A stretch of 64,000 nucleotides of DNA from Pisaster brevispinus (GCA_023634235.1 JAMKCF010000012.1:17927884-17991883); one strand, 5' to 3'; counted from the first letter of the stretch, positions 34,661 to 46,926 are shown. The notes: a model not told the origin generated them from the sequence alone. Numbers and translations are program-made.

Positions 34661-35306
34661 TGTTGCCATAGTAGTTTCAAAGCATGTTAAGTGGATACAG
34701 TCCTCCTCAAACCAACAATATTTCAGAAAGCTCAATATTTAATTTATATGATGAATTTGATAATCTCTTTGACACTTTCCACAGACGGGCTGTTCGGGCT
34801 GACCTTTGAGCCCCTTTAACTGGCACTAGAGTACAAGGATGTCCATCATTACATATCTGCTTAAATCCTAATTAATTTTGCACTGACATCACTGTTATCA
34901 ACAAGGTGTGGAGGTTATCTGTATGTCTGTGCATGAGTGGGTGTTGAACATTTGGCTACTCCAACTCCTTCTTTATCATCCTTGTATCATCATGAACATT
35001 ATATCCAATACTGTAATCCTTCATTCCTTGATTCCTTCCAGCAAAATAGGATAAGATTTATTGAAGTGTTAACCCCTGAAATGTATTCCAAATATACAAA
35101 AAACATACCTGTGTTTGATGGATTTACCACATCAAACAAAAGTACTTGTATGCATCTATGTAGGTACCAGGGTCCAATTTCAAAGAGCTTCTTAAAAGCA
35201 AACAGTGCTGCTAACAATTTTTTCACTGAGAAAAAATGAGCAAACGGTAAATAGAACATGTTATTTTAGCTGGTAACCCTTTTCTGGTAAGCACAACTTA
35301 AGCTTA

Positions 35307-35437
35307 GGGCCTATCTGAATTGGCAGGTACGGCTACAGCTACTGACGGATTGCCGCGTCGTCATGCATTTTGAAGTATGCCCCTACCAACACCCTTAGCA
35401 ACATTCATAGCTATAGCTGCCAATTCAGATACGGCCC
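35307..35437. repeat. Family B element inserted at TA
   Basis: GGGCCTATCTGAATTGGCAG at the left, GCCAATTCAGATACGGCCC at the right, and TA at 35305-35306 and 35438-35439. Relatives at 55404-55537, 61966-62100, 62108-62229 and 63400-63523. Confidence 0.75.
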
Positions 35438-35458
35438 TAGCTACTTTTTTGTGCTTAA

Positions 35459-35790
35459 AGCCCCTTTCACACGAGAGCAATTTAGCAAGGGTCCCTAGCT
35501 AAATTCTAGCATGGTTGTAACATTTTACAAAATGTACCCCGTGTGAAAAGACAATTTTTGTACTTTCCAGGGTCCCTTGTAAAATCTTGTCAAACATTGC
35601 TACATTTTGTCGGAGATCCGGACCTACAACTAAATCTTCCGTATAGCACACAATGGTTGTTAGTTTTTTTTAGTTTGGCCTTGTGAAAGCTTGCAAAATC
35701 AGTCATGCACGGTGACAACAAATAAACAATCAGCACTCAAAAAATTCATAGCAAGGGACCATGGTAATTTGTTTGTTGTGTGAAAAGGGC
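35459..35790. repeat. Family C-like element inserted at TTAA (or TA)
   Basis: AGCCCCTTTCACACGAGAGC at the left, TTGTGTGAAAAGGGC at the right, TTAA at 35455-35458 and 35791-35794. The TTAA duplication could also be read as TA. Confidence 0.75.
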
Positions 35791-35815
35791 TTAAGCAGCT
35801 CTAAGAAATTTGACC

Positions 35816-37311
35816 CAGGTCATAAATTTTTTTTACTGGAGTTAAATGTTTCAGTGTATGATGTGGGGATTCAAGAAGAGAAGAAATAATGTCTTGGGAG
35901 TTACGAGTGAGTCACAATGTGGATGCATATAGTCAGGGGCTATTCATAAAAATATGGTACAACTTTATATTCATTCTGCAGATGATAAACATGTGATGAT
36001 GTACACAAAATGTGGAGTATTGGGGATTATCAATATGCCCTGATTGGGTCTTCTTTCATCTTGTGCAAGCAATTAATAGTTGGGCCATCAATGATGTTCT
36101 TAATGCTTTACTGAGTACATGCTATGACGTCATGGGAGGTTTTGATGTGTTGCCTCAGTGTCTGGGGAATGTTTGATGATACAGTCGTTTTGTTTTGTTC
36201 TCAATGTAGATTAATGCAACCCATATTAGTCTGGTATCTTTTATGAGCGTCAGTATTGATTATTAGTGTTGCTTACAGGGAACCACGGTGATGACGGCAT
36301 GATTAAAGCTTACTAGATTGTACTCAGTAGGGAATCAAAGTGTGATGACTGACAAAATGACTTCCTAGGGGTGTGGAAGGTGAAAATTAATCTTGCCCTT
36401 AGCTCGTAAGTAAGGACTGAAGCAATAAATTGACATTCAAATAATCTTTCATTGATCGGCAAATTAAAACCATTTGATCATTTTGATAAAAATAAGTTTA
36501 AACAAGATAACTATGCAACCTGAGGGCTCTCAAATCGTTTTCTCTTATGAGTTCAGTTGTAAGTTGGTTTGCTTACAATGTCTACAGTTTTTCATAATTA
36601 TTGCACTCTGTAGGAAAGAAACATGCTTTGAAGCACGCTCCATGAGGTACATGCACTGTATGTGATTTTCAAATAACGATTGCACTCCATGCTCATGCAC
36701 ACATTTAAACACTTGACAAAGAAGGTACATGCACTATCCAGGCAGTAGTCCTTACAAACTGTCCCGAGGTCTTGTACTTTGTGCATTGTAGACACGATGC
36801 CCAGTAGAATCAGATGTGCCTCAATGCTTTAGCACAAGCCAATAGCACTTTCATCCTTCGTCTCCATCTCAAAATTCACCACACTCACAAACCAGCATTC
36901 TTTTCATAAACCATTTCATTGTATGTGCCCCGAAGATGAATTTCTCTCACAAATTGTTTTTCTCATACCCGAAGGAGACTTTTAACAAAAGAGCATGTAC
37001 GTACCCTATTCGTGTGTACATGAGCATATTTCTGTGTGTACAATCGATTCAGCACTCAGCAGTTGTGAAAATAAAAGCTTCACGAAGGCACGGACCACGA
37101 AAATGGAATGCTTAAAGGCTCAGTGAACATTGGAAGTACAGACTTTTCTGTTTGAGAGTCTCAGGTATTGGACAAATAACAGCTTGCAGGCTTGGACTGG
37201 AGTACATGTAGATTCAGGATTGCTGGAATTAGAATTTGACAGGACGTAAATTTTGTGTACATTGTAAACTAACACTTCTTATACAACTTTATTTCTTCCC
37301 CCCCCCTCCCC

Positions 37312-37356
<45 letters not shown>

Positions 37357-38666
37357 AGGGGGAAGGGGGAACATACATGTGCCGTTATCCTGCAAACCAT
37401 TTGAGTTTATGGTTTTATTTTGCTGTGTATAATAAAAACTAAATGAAGGAGTGTCATGTTGGAATACTTTTTGGTGTAAATTTAAAGTTTTAGATTTTTG
37501 TAGTTTTGCTTGTACACTTTACATCTGATCAGTTGATTAATGTTTTTTAAAAGAAGACTGATGACTGTTTGGTTTGGTTAATTAATATGTGATTACATAC
37601 ATGTATATGTACATACTCTTGACTTGACCATTTGATTTGGGATTGGGATAATTCTTTTCAAATATTTGTCTTGCTAAGAAAGATAGGGGCATAATTTAAA
37701 AAGGTGTAAATAAATCATGAGCAAAAAGTTTCTGTCAATGCAGACAAGGTGATTTGAATGCCAGAAAGTCAGCTGATGTGAGGGAAGGTTTTCATAAAAT
37801 GTATTTATGAAAAGGTGTATGCTGCTGCCATCATGGTTTGAGTTATAATTCATAACCGGTCTCCCGCATTAGTGGAAACAAACTGTTCATTCCCAACCCA
37901 ACCCCCCATCTTGTATGTACGTGATGGTGTATAATCGTATGGAGTCTACTCATATCAATAAACAGATCTGTCACCTTGTTTGCACTCACACGTTTGGCAA
38001 TTTTTTTGTGTTCCTACAAATGGGGGAAAAAATATAATAACTAGGGCATAACTGGCACAATGATTTCTACCCCCCCAGAGGAGAGCCGTTGCATTGTCAG
38101 AAGCACATCAATAAGTCTGACTTTAACCTCGTCAATTGTACTATTATTAACTAATTAATGAACTGTGAAATAACAAATAAGGACTTTACAAGGTGTCTGT
38201 GGATTAGATGGCTTGGTAACTTAGTGTTATGGCGACTTCATTATGAAGCAACAAATATTGGTACATTATGGGAATGAGTTCACAATAGAAATTACTGTGT
38301 TAACAACCTCCTGTTGGCCTATTCATAAATACTAAGAACTCAATGGAAATGTTAAATTCATTCTTAAAAATGCCTACAATTGTTGAACAGACTGAAAAGA
38401 AACATACATTGTACATGTAGGTTCATAATGTGTTCAAAGGGTGTGTTCACCCCCCACCCAGTAAAAAAGGTAATTTGTATTGGCTTAAACCTGTAGTTTC
38501 AAAGGTTTCTCATGCTTTCAAAATACAAATCGAGTCAAACATGCTTTTCTAAATTAAGTTTTGACAAAAATATTTATGACGACAAATGATATACACTACA
38601 TGTACATGAATCAGTACAAACATATTAATGTAATGTTTTGTGAAATATCCACGGTAGTAGTTACAC
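35816..38666. other. Non-coding stretch, mostly featureless
   Basis: No gene recognised. It holds a consensus CRE palindrome (36125-36132) and a pyrimidine microsatellite at 37315-37352. Confidence 0.45.
37315..37352 (+). repeat. (TC)19 microsatellite
   Basis: A 38-nt pyrimidine tract followed by ACTCAG and GGGGAAGG, so it resembles a strong splice acceptor on the + strand. No exon is supported after it. Confidence 0.95.
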
Positions 38667-38825
38667 AGACTATTTCGCAAATACTCGGTCTGCATGCATT
38701 ATCCGTGTGATGAGAGGCGCATGCTGGTCTAGTTAGTGACAATTAGGTTGCTATTTACTAACAAGACCAGCCGGCACCTCATTCCACGGCTAACGCATGT
38801 ACTAAGAGTAATTGCAAAGTAGTCT
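38667..38825. repeat. 159-bp inverted-repeat element
   Basis: AGACTATTTCGCAAATACTC at the left and GAGTAATTGCAAAGTAGTCT at the right; inside, GGCGCATGCTGGTCTAGTTA faces AACAAGACCAGCCGGCACCT. Confidence 0.7.
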
Positions 38826-41800
38826 ATTTCATTTTAATTTTAAAAAGTTGAAATTCATGCTAGCACTTTTTTCTCTGAACCCCCGTATGACTCCCCTAAA
38901 TAAAGTCTTTGGTGGGCTGAAATTTGCCTGTTGATGACATTGTTTTGTGATGTGCCTAAGACACACTGATATGATCCTTAATTATTTTAAAACCTCCAGT
39001 GCACCTGTAATTAATGGGAGTGTGTCAGCCTTATGCAACTGCTGAAACCCTCAGGGAAGAGCAACAGTCAACACAATATTAATGTGTTTTGTATTGATCT
39101 ACTGTTTGTTTTCACAATCGGATGTTTCTGCTGTTCTGCTGTTTACAATGCCATTAATATCATTATTAATATAAAAGAACCCCCAGGGGATATGACACTC
39201 GGTGATAATGGTCCCCGGCAAAGGGTCGCCAGTCACTACTTCACCATCAAATACTGTGACACAATCAAAATACTAGGTCAGCTTTACTCCAGCTGTACTT
39301 GCAAAGAAAATGCCATTTGGTGTTAGTCTGGTTCACAGCTTACTTGATTTATCACGGTTTACTTCATGTGAAGCAGATGAAGAAAGAAGCCTTACATAAG
39401 ATAACATGCCTCTCTCGTAGTCCCTCTCTGAAAAGGTTTGGAGATAGGAATTCATTGTCTATTTATCGTGGCATTACACCTCCCTTGTTTGACTCCATAC
39501 ATCTGTTTACTTCCAACAAACACTGTTATATCCGGCTCTTTTTTAGTTCTGCTGATTTATCGTCCACTTCATCACATTTGAACCGCATCAGGTCCAAACC
39601 AAACAGACTTCATTAGAGAAGGATAAAGCAAGCAATTTCAACTGCTGATCACAGGCTGAAATCTAGATCCATCTGGAAATTTAAGACAAACGAAGGACTC
39701 CTTGGAAGTCTTCCTTGGATATACTAAACATCACTGAGTATATCCTGTTGGGATTACAACATTATCTCTTTAATAACATACATGTAGATCCCTTTGCAAA
39801 GGATATACTGTACATTCAATTCATAACTTGAGGAAAGGAGATTAAGAAATAACAACCTGCCACAAATACTCTTGGTTTGCAAAATATATCAGGTCTGACT
39901 GCAGTTGGTAATAAGTTGCCAAGTGAATTGTTCATCTCCCCATTACGTAGGTATGCATTAGCAGCACACGCTTCTTGAGTTCAGGGGATCATTTTTTTCA
40001 GACTCGCCGTCTCCAGGTTTCCTTGGCAAACCCTAGGAGCTAAGTTTAATGAATTTACACGCACACATGCAACAAAGCTATTATACACAGTAAATGCCAG
40101 GGAGGCTGGTCTTGTATTTGACAAGCCTGAAATGTAGCTTCACGCTTATTGAACAGTTGTGGCAATATTGTTGCACTGGTAACCGGCTGCTTTCATTTAC
40201 TTACCGTAAAGTATGGGAAGGATACCAGGATTCCTGTGCTCAATTTTCACCAGGTTTCTGTGTGGATGGGGACAAGGAAAAACTCAAATATGTGGCCAAC
40301 CTAAAAATGCTTCCAGACAATATTTGTTCCTGCCATTCAGATCTTGGACAGTTTCATAAATACTTTTTATTAAAATGTTTACTTATTCTGCTTGCATTTG
40401 CTCCTGATCTAGGGCCTATATCGACAAAAGCTATTAGCTTTAAGATAAATACATATTTAACAAGTTTGTCTATGTGTACATTCAACAATATTTTTAAAGA
40501 AATTGATACAAGTAATGGCACTAACTTTGTATTAAATGTCAAAATAATTTGTCTCCTTATCAAATGAGAAAGGCCATAGTTTATACAGGTGTATTCATGT
40601 GCACGGAGCATCCTCCTTAGTCGAAGAGACACTGGTGCCTGCACTGTAGTGTTTATGGACAGTTACTTGAGGATGTGCTGGCATGCTTACTATAGTAATT
40701 AGATTATTCTAAGATATAGGTCAGTTTCTTATTCCTTTCAGTTTGAAATTAACCAGTTGAGATGGACTGCTGCTTATTTTAAAATTACCCCTATGTTATT
40801 ATTTTGTGTATGAGTGTTATCGACTTAAACACCTGTACATCGGCATTGCGGACATTAGGGAAGGCCTGATGAACTGGTTTATCTCGCGGCAAGAGAGCGT
40901 TAAGCACAGAGGGAGGAAATCAAGCAAAAGGGGTCATGCCTTTCTCAGAACAGATGACCTTATCGCCGCATAGGAAGGACTTTATGTGGCTTAGATCTTA
41001 CTGCCCGGGTTCCAGTAATTCTGCTTGCATGACGTCCTAGTTTTGGCAACAAGACATCCCTGGGTTTTATGATATAAAAGCCTGCCCCCGCCTCTTTGCT
41101 CATTATTGGGATTGAGTGGGCAATTACCTATGCATAAATTATTTAGTGGTTACTTTCAGTGCTGAAGCAAGCACTTGCAAATTTGGCCTCTGCCAGCAGT
41201 TTATTAATTCATAGAGCGTTGTTTCCAATAATGCAAATGAGCTCACCGAATCAGAAAGAATGAACAGAATCAGAGAGCTATTGAGGTAAAATTTGATTCT
41301 TCTTCAAAGGTAAGGTTCCAAGTAGGTTTTTGGAATCTGAGTAAATTCATTTCACTGTTTAATACCAAATTTTTGTTAGACTCATCACATAGGCTAACTA
41401 AACGGTTAACTAAAACGTTTTAGAAAGCAGTGTATTCATTCATAGTTTTGTTTTAAATTACAAACTAATTGAGGGGTTATGCTTCCATGGTACTACAAGT
41501 ACGGTGAAATTTAATTCATTAATTTTAGAGTAAGGTTTTTTCACAACCATAAGTCATGTATGCCATGGGTTTTTTTTTATAGTATGACATTCCTTCATGG
41601 TAGGATGGAGAGAGGGTGTGGTGGACATTTTGCCCAGGGCACATATAGTACAGCTGTACCTGCTTCCCATGATTACTTCACATTAAATTGCTGTGGTTTT
41701 AGAATGTCCTCAGCTCAACTGTATCACTATCCATTGGCTATTATGGTCACTACTCAATTTGTGGTTTGACAACCAGAGGCTTACCCCCACCACAATCTTG

Positions 41801-42155
41801 TAATATCAAGGGTTTAGTTGTGTCAACACTGCATGGCATACCATCCATCTCTACATGGTGGTGATGGTTTCAGGGTTCTCTCAAGGTCTCAATGGTTTCT
41901 ACATGAAGGGTATAGTTTTATTTTACATGTAGAATCACCTCCTTCCCCTTAAGTGCTTTATTATCATCTCCGTAATGTGTGCTTTATCACCTCTTCCAGT
42001 CAGTTTCCCACCATCAGTTTTTGGGCTGCAGAACATGTGTTGAAGATTTGGTTGTTGTTGGCGCTTTAAAATTTAACACACTCCATGAACATTATTACAG
42101 ATGTTCCTCAACAGTACTGTTATTAACATAGCTTTCGTTTATGTTGCTGTAGTTG
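38826..42155. other. Non-coding stretch with unsupported ORFs
   Basis: No recognised gene. The longest ORF outside FAM53 (157 codons, 40094-40567) lies here but has no family likeness, splice context or base composition to support it. ORFs at 39033-39616 are similar in quality. Confidence 0.4.
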
Positions 42156-42318
42156 CAGGCCATTATTACTTTGAGAGGGCAAGACTGTTTTCATGTTGCA
42201 AAGGTCACTTTCATTGAAAAATCTGATAGTCTATGGGAAACTTTTGAAGGGGCACCAAGGCCAAGACCTGGGCAACAGAGGCAATGGCCTCTGTGTCCTC
42301 CGTCTAATTTCAGGCCTG
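42156..42318. repeat. Family D element, same subtype
   Basis: AGGCCATTATTACTTTGAGA at the left, GGGGCACCAAGGCCAAGACC inside and AATTTCAGGCCT at the right. Confidence 0.65.
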
Positions 42319-42715
42319 ATTTGGGGAATGGATGTAAATTTAACATCCACCTTAAAAGGCTAGAGTAGAAGAGAGTGGAGACGGGACTGATGAGTCACAC
42401 TTTGTTACTGACTACAGTGTCTCGTAAAGGGTTTCAAGTTCTGCAGTTTCACATGTGCATTTCATGGTTTGTATTTTAGTGAACCTACGGCTACCCATGT
42501 CTCATTAGGCAGGTGCACGGGCGTTTTTATCGAGTATCGTTGTTGCCCAATAATGTGCCTTGCAGGTACTAGATGCATCAGTCGGTACTCATTCCTACCG
42601 GCGTTTCATGTCAACTTTAAAGGTAGTGTCATCATTTGGTTTTTCGTCAACGTAATGCTGATTTATAGGCAAAATTGTAAAGAAAGATACATTAAAAGTC
42701 ACTTGAGAAAGTTTA

Positions 42716-42897
42716 TTGCCTACTGTTGAGAAAACCATTAAAAACTGTCACAGTATTTTCATCAAGAAGATCAAATCCATCGGTTTCAGCGAGGTGACAG
42801 TGGATACCAACTGCATCTCTGGCCGTATTAAAGGCAGCATTCAAAAAGACACCACGGAAATTCTCCTGGCAGGCGGTCCCTGGAGATTCACATTTTT
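42716..42897 (+). other. Unexplained open, coding-like segment left of the CRE-rich repeat
   Basis: An open frame reads VEKTIKNCHSIFIKKIKSIG, FSEVTVDTNCISGRIKGS, IQKDTTEILLAGGPWRFTF and runs straight into the hairpin module. Its composition is more GC-rich and codon-like than its flanks. I do not recognise the family. I see no convincing donor site, so it may be a captured or broken gene fragment, or chance. Confidence 0.3.
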
Positions 42898-42986
42898 AGC
42901 TGTTTCGTAGCGCAGCGCTGCGAAACAGCTCTTGTTTTCGTTAAAGTTTTTTTAGCTGTTTCGCAGCATAGCGCAGCGAAACAGCT
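42898..42986 (+). repeat. Two tandem hairpin modules at left edge of the CRE-rich repeat
   Basis: AGCTGTTTCG faces CGAAACAGCT at 42898-42930 and again at 42954-42986, a 56-bp period, each followed by CTTGTTTTCGTTAAAG. The same CGAAACAGCT word ends both long units on the right. Confidence 0.8.
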
Positions 42987-43019
42987 CTTGTTTTCGTTAA
43001 AGTTTTTGTTATTATTTTT

Positions 43020-43859
43020 TTTTTTCCTTTTTTTATTTGTCTGTTTCAGTAAAAAGAGCCATTGAGATAACACACGTTCGTTCTAAGCGGCCTTTTGCAT
43101 AGTTCCAAATGAGCAATTGCAATGAAACTTTCAGTGATGAAAGGCATTGGTGCAATAATGATCCTAAAACAATGATGTCATGATGACGTCATCACCTGTC
43201 ACGTGACGTCATTTTAAAGGTTTATATTTTAAATATTTGAAAATCTGTAACAAATCAGCCACAAGAGACCGTAGGTTTCTGTTTGTGGGATTGTATAGGG
43301 ATAAGTTAGGTCTTCATTTTATTCAGTGTGCGTGACCTCACATGACCTCTACTTCCGGTCGAAACAGGAAGTGCCTCGTTATTCAAAAGTGTAAATAGTT
43401 ATGAAGTTGCTTTTAACGATGTTATTGTCTGGCAAGGGTGGGTAATTAAAAAAAATTACCGATGACGTCACAATACACAAGAGCGCCCTCTAGCGGCAGG
43501 TTGAAAACTGATCAAAATGGACTTTTTGAAGATGTGTGTGGTGAAGTTTTGTGTAATCACTTCAAAAATTACACACATGTTGATCGTCAGGCAGCCATCA
43601 TATGTGTGAAATTTCAGATCGATGACGTCATCGGGGGTCACGTGACGCGGCATTAAAGGTGCCTTTTTTAATGTTGTATATATCTCCCTAAGTGTTAGTG
43701 CGATCATGTTGAAACTTGGTAGGTTGTTGGATATTGGCAAGTTCTTGTAAATTCTGAAATGACGTCATGATGACGTCATCACATGATTTTTTATGATTTT
43801 TTGAAAAAGTTATGGCGAAACAGCTCGGCATTTGTGCACAAATGCAATATGTCTAGTTT
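43020..43859 (+). repeat. 840-bp CRE-rich repeat unit 1
   Basis: First of two tandem units (period 840 bp at CACGTTCG, 43080 and 43920). TGACGTCA occurs at 43184, 43204, 43463, 43623, 43760 and 43771. GCGCCCTCTAGCGG at 43483-43496 is the reverse complement of a CTCF-type core. It ends CGAAACAGCTCGGCATTTGT plus GCACAAATGC, containing an 18-bp perfect palindrome (43828-43845). Confidence 0.9.
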
Positions 43860-44826
43860 ATTATTATTTTTTTTATTTGTCTGTTTCAGTAAAAAAGGCT
43901 ATTGACATAACGCACGTTCGGTCAAAGCGGCTATTTGCATAGTTCCTAAAGAGCAATTGCAATGAAACTTTCAGTGATGAAAGGCATTGGTGCAATAATG
44001 ATCTCAAAACAATGAGGTCATGATGACGTCATCACCTGTCACGTGACGTCATCTTAAAGGTTTCTATTTTAAATATTTGAAAATCAGTAACAAATCAGCC
44101 ACAAGAGACCGTAGGTTTTTGATTGCGGGATTGTATAGGGATAAATTAGGTCTTCATTTTATTCAGTGTGCGTGACCTCACATGACCTCTACTTCCGGTC
44201 GAAACCGGAAGTGCCTCGTTATTCAAAAGTGGAAATAGTTATGAAGTTGCTTTCAACTATGTTATTGTCTGGCAAGGGTGGGTAATTAAACAAAAATACC
44301 GATGACGTCACAACACACAAGAGCGCCCTCTAGCGGCAGGTTGAAAACTGATCAAAATGGACTTTTTGAAGATGTGTGTGGTGAAGTTTTGTGTATTCAC
44401 TTCAAAATTCACACACATGTTGATCGTCGAGCAGCCATCATATGTGTGAAATTTCAGATCGATGACGTCATCGGGGGTCACGTGACGCGGCATTAAAGGT
44501 GCGTTTTTTAAAGTCGTATATCTCCCTAAGTGTTAGTGCGATCATGTTGAAACTTGGTAGATTGTTGGATATTGGCAAGTTCTTGTAAATTCTGAAATGA
44601 CGTTATGATGACGTCATCACATGATTTTTTATGATTTTTTCTATTTTTTGCACTTTTTAGTCATAAATTGCTTACAAAACGTGGTATAATCCAAATTCTT
44701 TTTTAAACAGGCTTGAACGTCATAACTACTTTGAATACAAAAAAACCTTTCAAATTCAGTTGAGTAATTTGAAAAAGTTATGACGAAACAGCTCGGCATT
44801 TGTGCACAAATGCAACATGTCTAGTT
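43860..44826 (+). repeat. CRE-rich repeat unit 2
   Basis: Second unit, closely similar to unit 1 across its length. It has about 120 bp more near the right end (from about 44641), suggesting a deletion in unit 1. TGACGTCA occurs at 44024, 44044, 44303, 44463 and 44609; the site at 44598 has decayed to TGACGTTA. The CTCF-like motif is at 44323-44336 and the terminal palindrome at 44796-44813. Confidence 0.9.
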
Positions 44827-45724
44827 TAAACATACTTTTATTGATTTCTATTCATTGGGGGCACTGCGGCCGAAATAATTTCACAACATGCTTACCACCA
44901 TTACCATCTTTATAACAAATAGGCTTTTGGAAACAAATTATGCAATTTATTTTCAAGGTCATTACCAAATTAAGACCCTACCTTGAGAGCAATCATAAAC
45001 TTTTTATCAAGTACAAAGCAACCATTCTGTTGATCATCAATGCAAAACAAGTTCAAAATTACTACAGACTCTATTGTTAAGAACTCTTATATGAAAAAGA
45101 ACTCTTATATGAAAGAAACTTACCCCCAGATGTTGTTTTTCACTTTAAAATCTTTTTTTTTATTTTTTTTTTTTAAACTTGATACCAGCAATGTTACACC
45201 AAAGGCGGCTGACCCTGGATTGGGTCCCAGGGAGTGTTTACATAATCAACAAATGCTCTTTTAGAATACAGTCATCTGAAATATCTTCTGTTTACTTTGG
45301 GTATATATCATTATCCAGTGTTTTCCAGGCACTGGGGAACCAGGAAAAAGACTACCTCCATAAAATTGCAATAATAATGCTGAGTTACTGAGTTCCACAT
45401 GTACGTATAGCTTGCTCCTTTTATACCCTTGTATACTTACTACTGTGTTGAAAATTTAGAAGACAAGTCCATAAATAATCAAAATAAATGTGTGAACTTA
45501 TACTTTAAGATATGCTATTATCTTAAGATAAAAAATAACATATTTTGTGAGGTGATGAAATTTGTAAAATGGACACGCAAGTGTTTGTTTTGAGCAATAA
45601 TGTATGTTATTAAAATAATGTTTGAATGTATTACAAATAAAAGGATACAAACTTTCATAATTATAAAGTAATTGATATCCGGATAAATAACAACAATTAG
45701 TCGTTATTCCAATGCAGACTGGTT

Positions 45725-45868
45725 CAGGCCTGATACTTTGGTCTTGTAAAGAAAAAGTATTTTTTTCCTTGGTATGGGGGCACCTCAAGGAAGGAAAGAA
45801 AATTTCTTCTGGAACATGTCAAGGGGCACCAAGGCAATGACCAGTGGCATGGAGGCAATTTCAAACAT
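45725..45868. repeat. Family D element
   Basis: TCAGGCCTGATACTTTGGTC, then GGGGCACCTCAAGG, GGGGCACCAAGGCAATGACC and GGCATGGAGGCAATTTCA. The right end is degraded. Confidence 0.6.
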
Positions 45869-45939
45869 GTATGTTGGCCGTGCTGATTAAAATGTCTTCA
45901 TACCAGTGTAAGCCAGTTGCAAGTAAATAACATGCACCC

Positions 45940-46111
45940 AGGCCTGCCTGACACTTTGTTTTTGTAAGGGTTAGGCAGTTTTTCCTTTATAGGAAAGGGT
46001 ACCTCTATGAGAGAAATGTAAGTTTGTACTGGAACATTTCAGGGATTACCAAGGCAATGACTAGGGGCATGGAGGCAATTGCCTCTGTTGCCTCTGGGAA
46101 ATATCAGGCCT
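45940..46111. repeat. Family D element
   Basis: AGGCCTGCCTGACACTTTGT at the left and TATCAGGCCTGATGC at the right, with GGTACCTCTATGAG, CTGGAACATTTCAGGG and CATGGAGGCAATTGCCTC between. A useful complete reference for the family. Confidence 0.7.
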
Positions 46112-46721
46112 GATGCACTTCTTAGCAAGTCTGTGCTTCTCTCCAAATGGCATAATCATTCAAACACATTTGAAAACATATGATTATGATTTTTATTGTT
46201 TGGGAGTGAGTTGATTATGTAATCCATTACAGGTGTCAACCTGTCAAGCTGTCAGGTTTCATCAATAACAAAGTGCTATTTGTATCTTTTATACATCATC
46301 AGCTGCCAGGTTTCAGCATCTGTGTTTCTCAGATTGATCAATTATGTATATTAAACGAGCACAAATGCTTTTCGTTATCCTGTTCGTAGAGTGTGATGTA
46401 ACTCCACTGTAGGCCTACATGTAAGTCACGCCCACTTCACACAAACTGGCTCCACTGATTACCAGAAGCCCATACCAGCTGCATTGAGCTAGTTTTTCTT
46501 TCATGATTTTTGCAAGAAAAGTTTAAAAATTATTCTTGGCTTTTACATGCGTTATGCAAAGATTAAGGGCTTCTCAGATTTTACAGTTTCTGTCATAAAA
46601 ATGCTTTTGAATGATGAAATGAGTGTTTTTTTGGGGTGTAAAATTACACACAATTGTGTGCAAGCTTTGGAGCAAAAAGTTTGTGCGTGGAGCAGATTTT
46701 TACAATGTTTTTTTTTTTATT

Positions 46722-46926
46722 ACACATCCATTTGCACCAATAATAGGAAACAAGAAACATTTTCAGTTTTATGTTGGAGAAAACTCCCAATGGGGGAAAA
46801 CCCACACAATCAGGTAGGGACAGAAAACCCAATCCACATGCCATGCTCCAATGTGAGGTGGGATTTGAACTGGGGTCCACAAAGGTGAAAGGCAGGGAAA
46901 GAAACCACTAAGCCAACCTGATCCCC
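46722..46926 (-). repeat. tRNA-derived SINE, minus strand, second copy
   Basis: Shares with 17501-17723 the + strand order ACACATCCAT, GCACCA, AAACCCAATCCACATGC, GAGGTGGGATTTGAAC and GGGTCCACA, CCAACCTGAT. The B box in reverse is GGGATTTGAACTGGGGTCC. Confidence 0.65.

Larger units (their letters stand above)
31296..35169 (+). other. Non-coding, probable start of long FAM53 intron 4
   Basis: No exon recognised. Holds a 70-bp tandem duplication (31746-31885) and a palindromic-family copy (34496-34660). The remainder is unremarkable AT-rich sequence. Confidence 0.5.
35170..35815. repeat. Family A2 element interrupted by two other elements
   Basis: GGGTCCAATTTCAAAGAGCT starts it and CTCTAAGAAATTTGACCC ends it. 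Removing 35307-35437 and 35459-35790, each with one target copy, leaves ...AAGCTTA-GCTACTTTTTTGTGCTTAA-GCAGCTC..., which lines up with the uninterrupted relative at 50018-50203 (GTGCTTAGCTACTATTTGTA, CTAAGCAGCTC). Confidence 0.75.

Noticed and set aside
37236..37442. ORF with PPPPP and SLSLSL runs
   Set aside because: Translation of C-rich and TC microsatellite sequence.
43462..44496. Paired similar ORFs (MTSQ.TRAPSSGRLKTDQNG) as a duplicated gene
   Set aside because: They come from the duplicated 840-bp repeat, both strands are open there, and no protein family is recognised.
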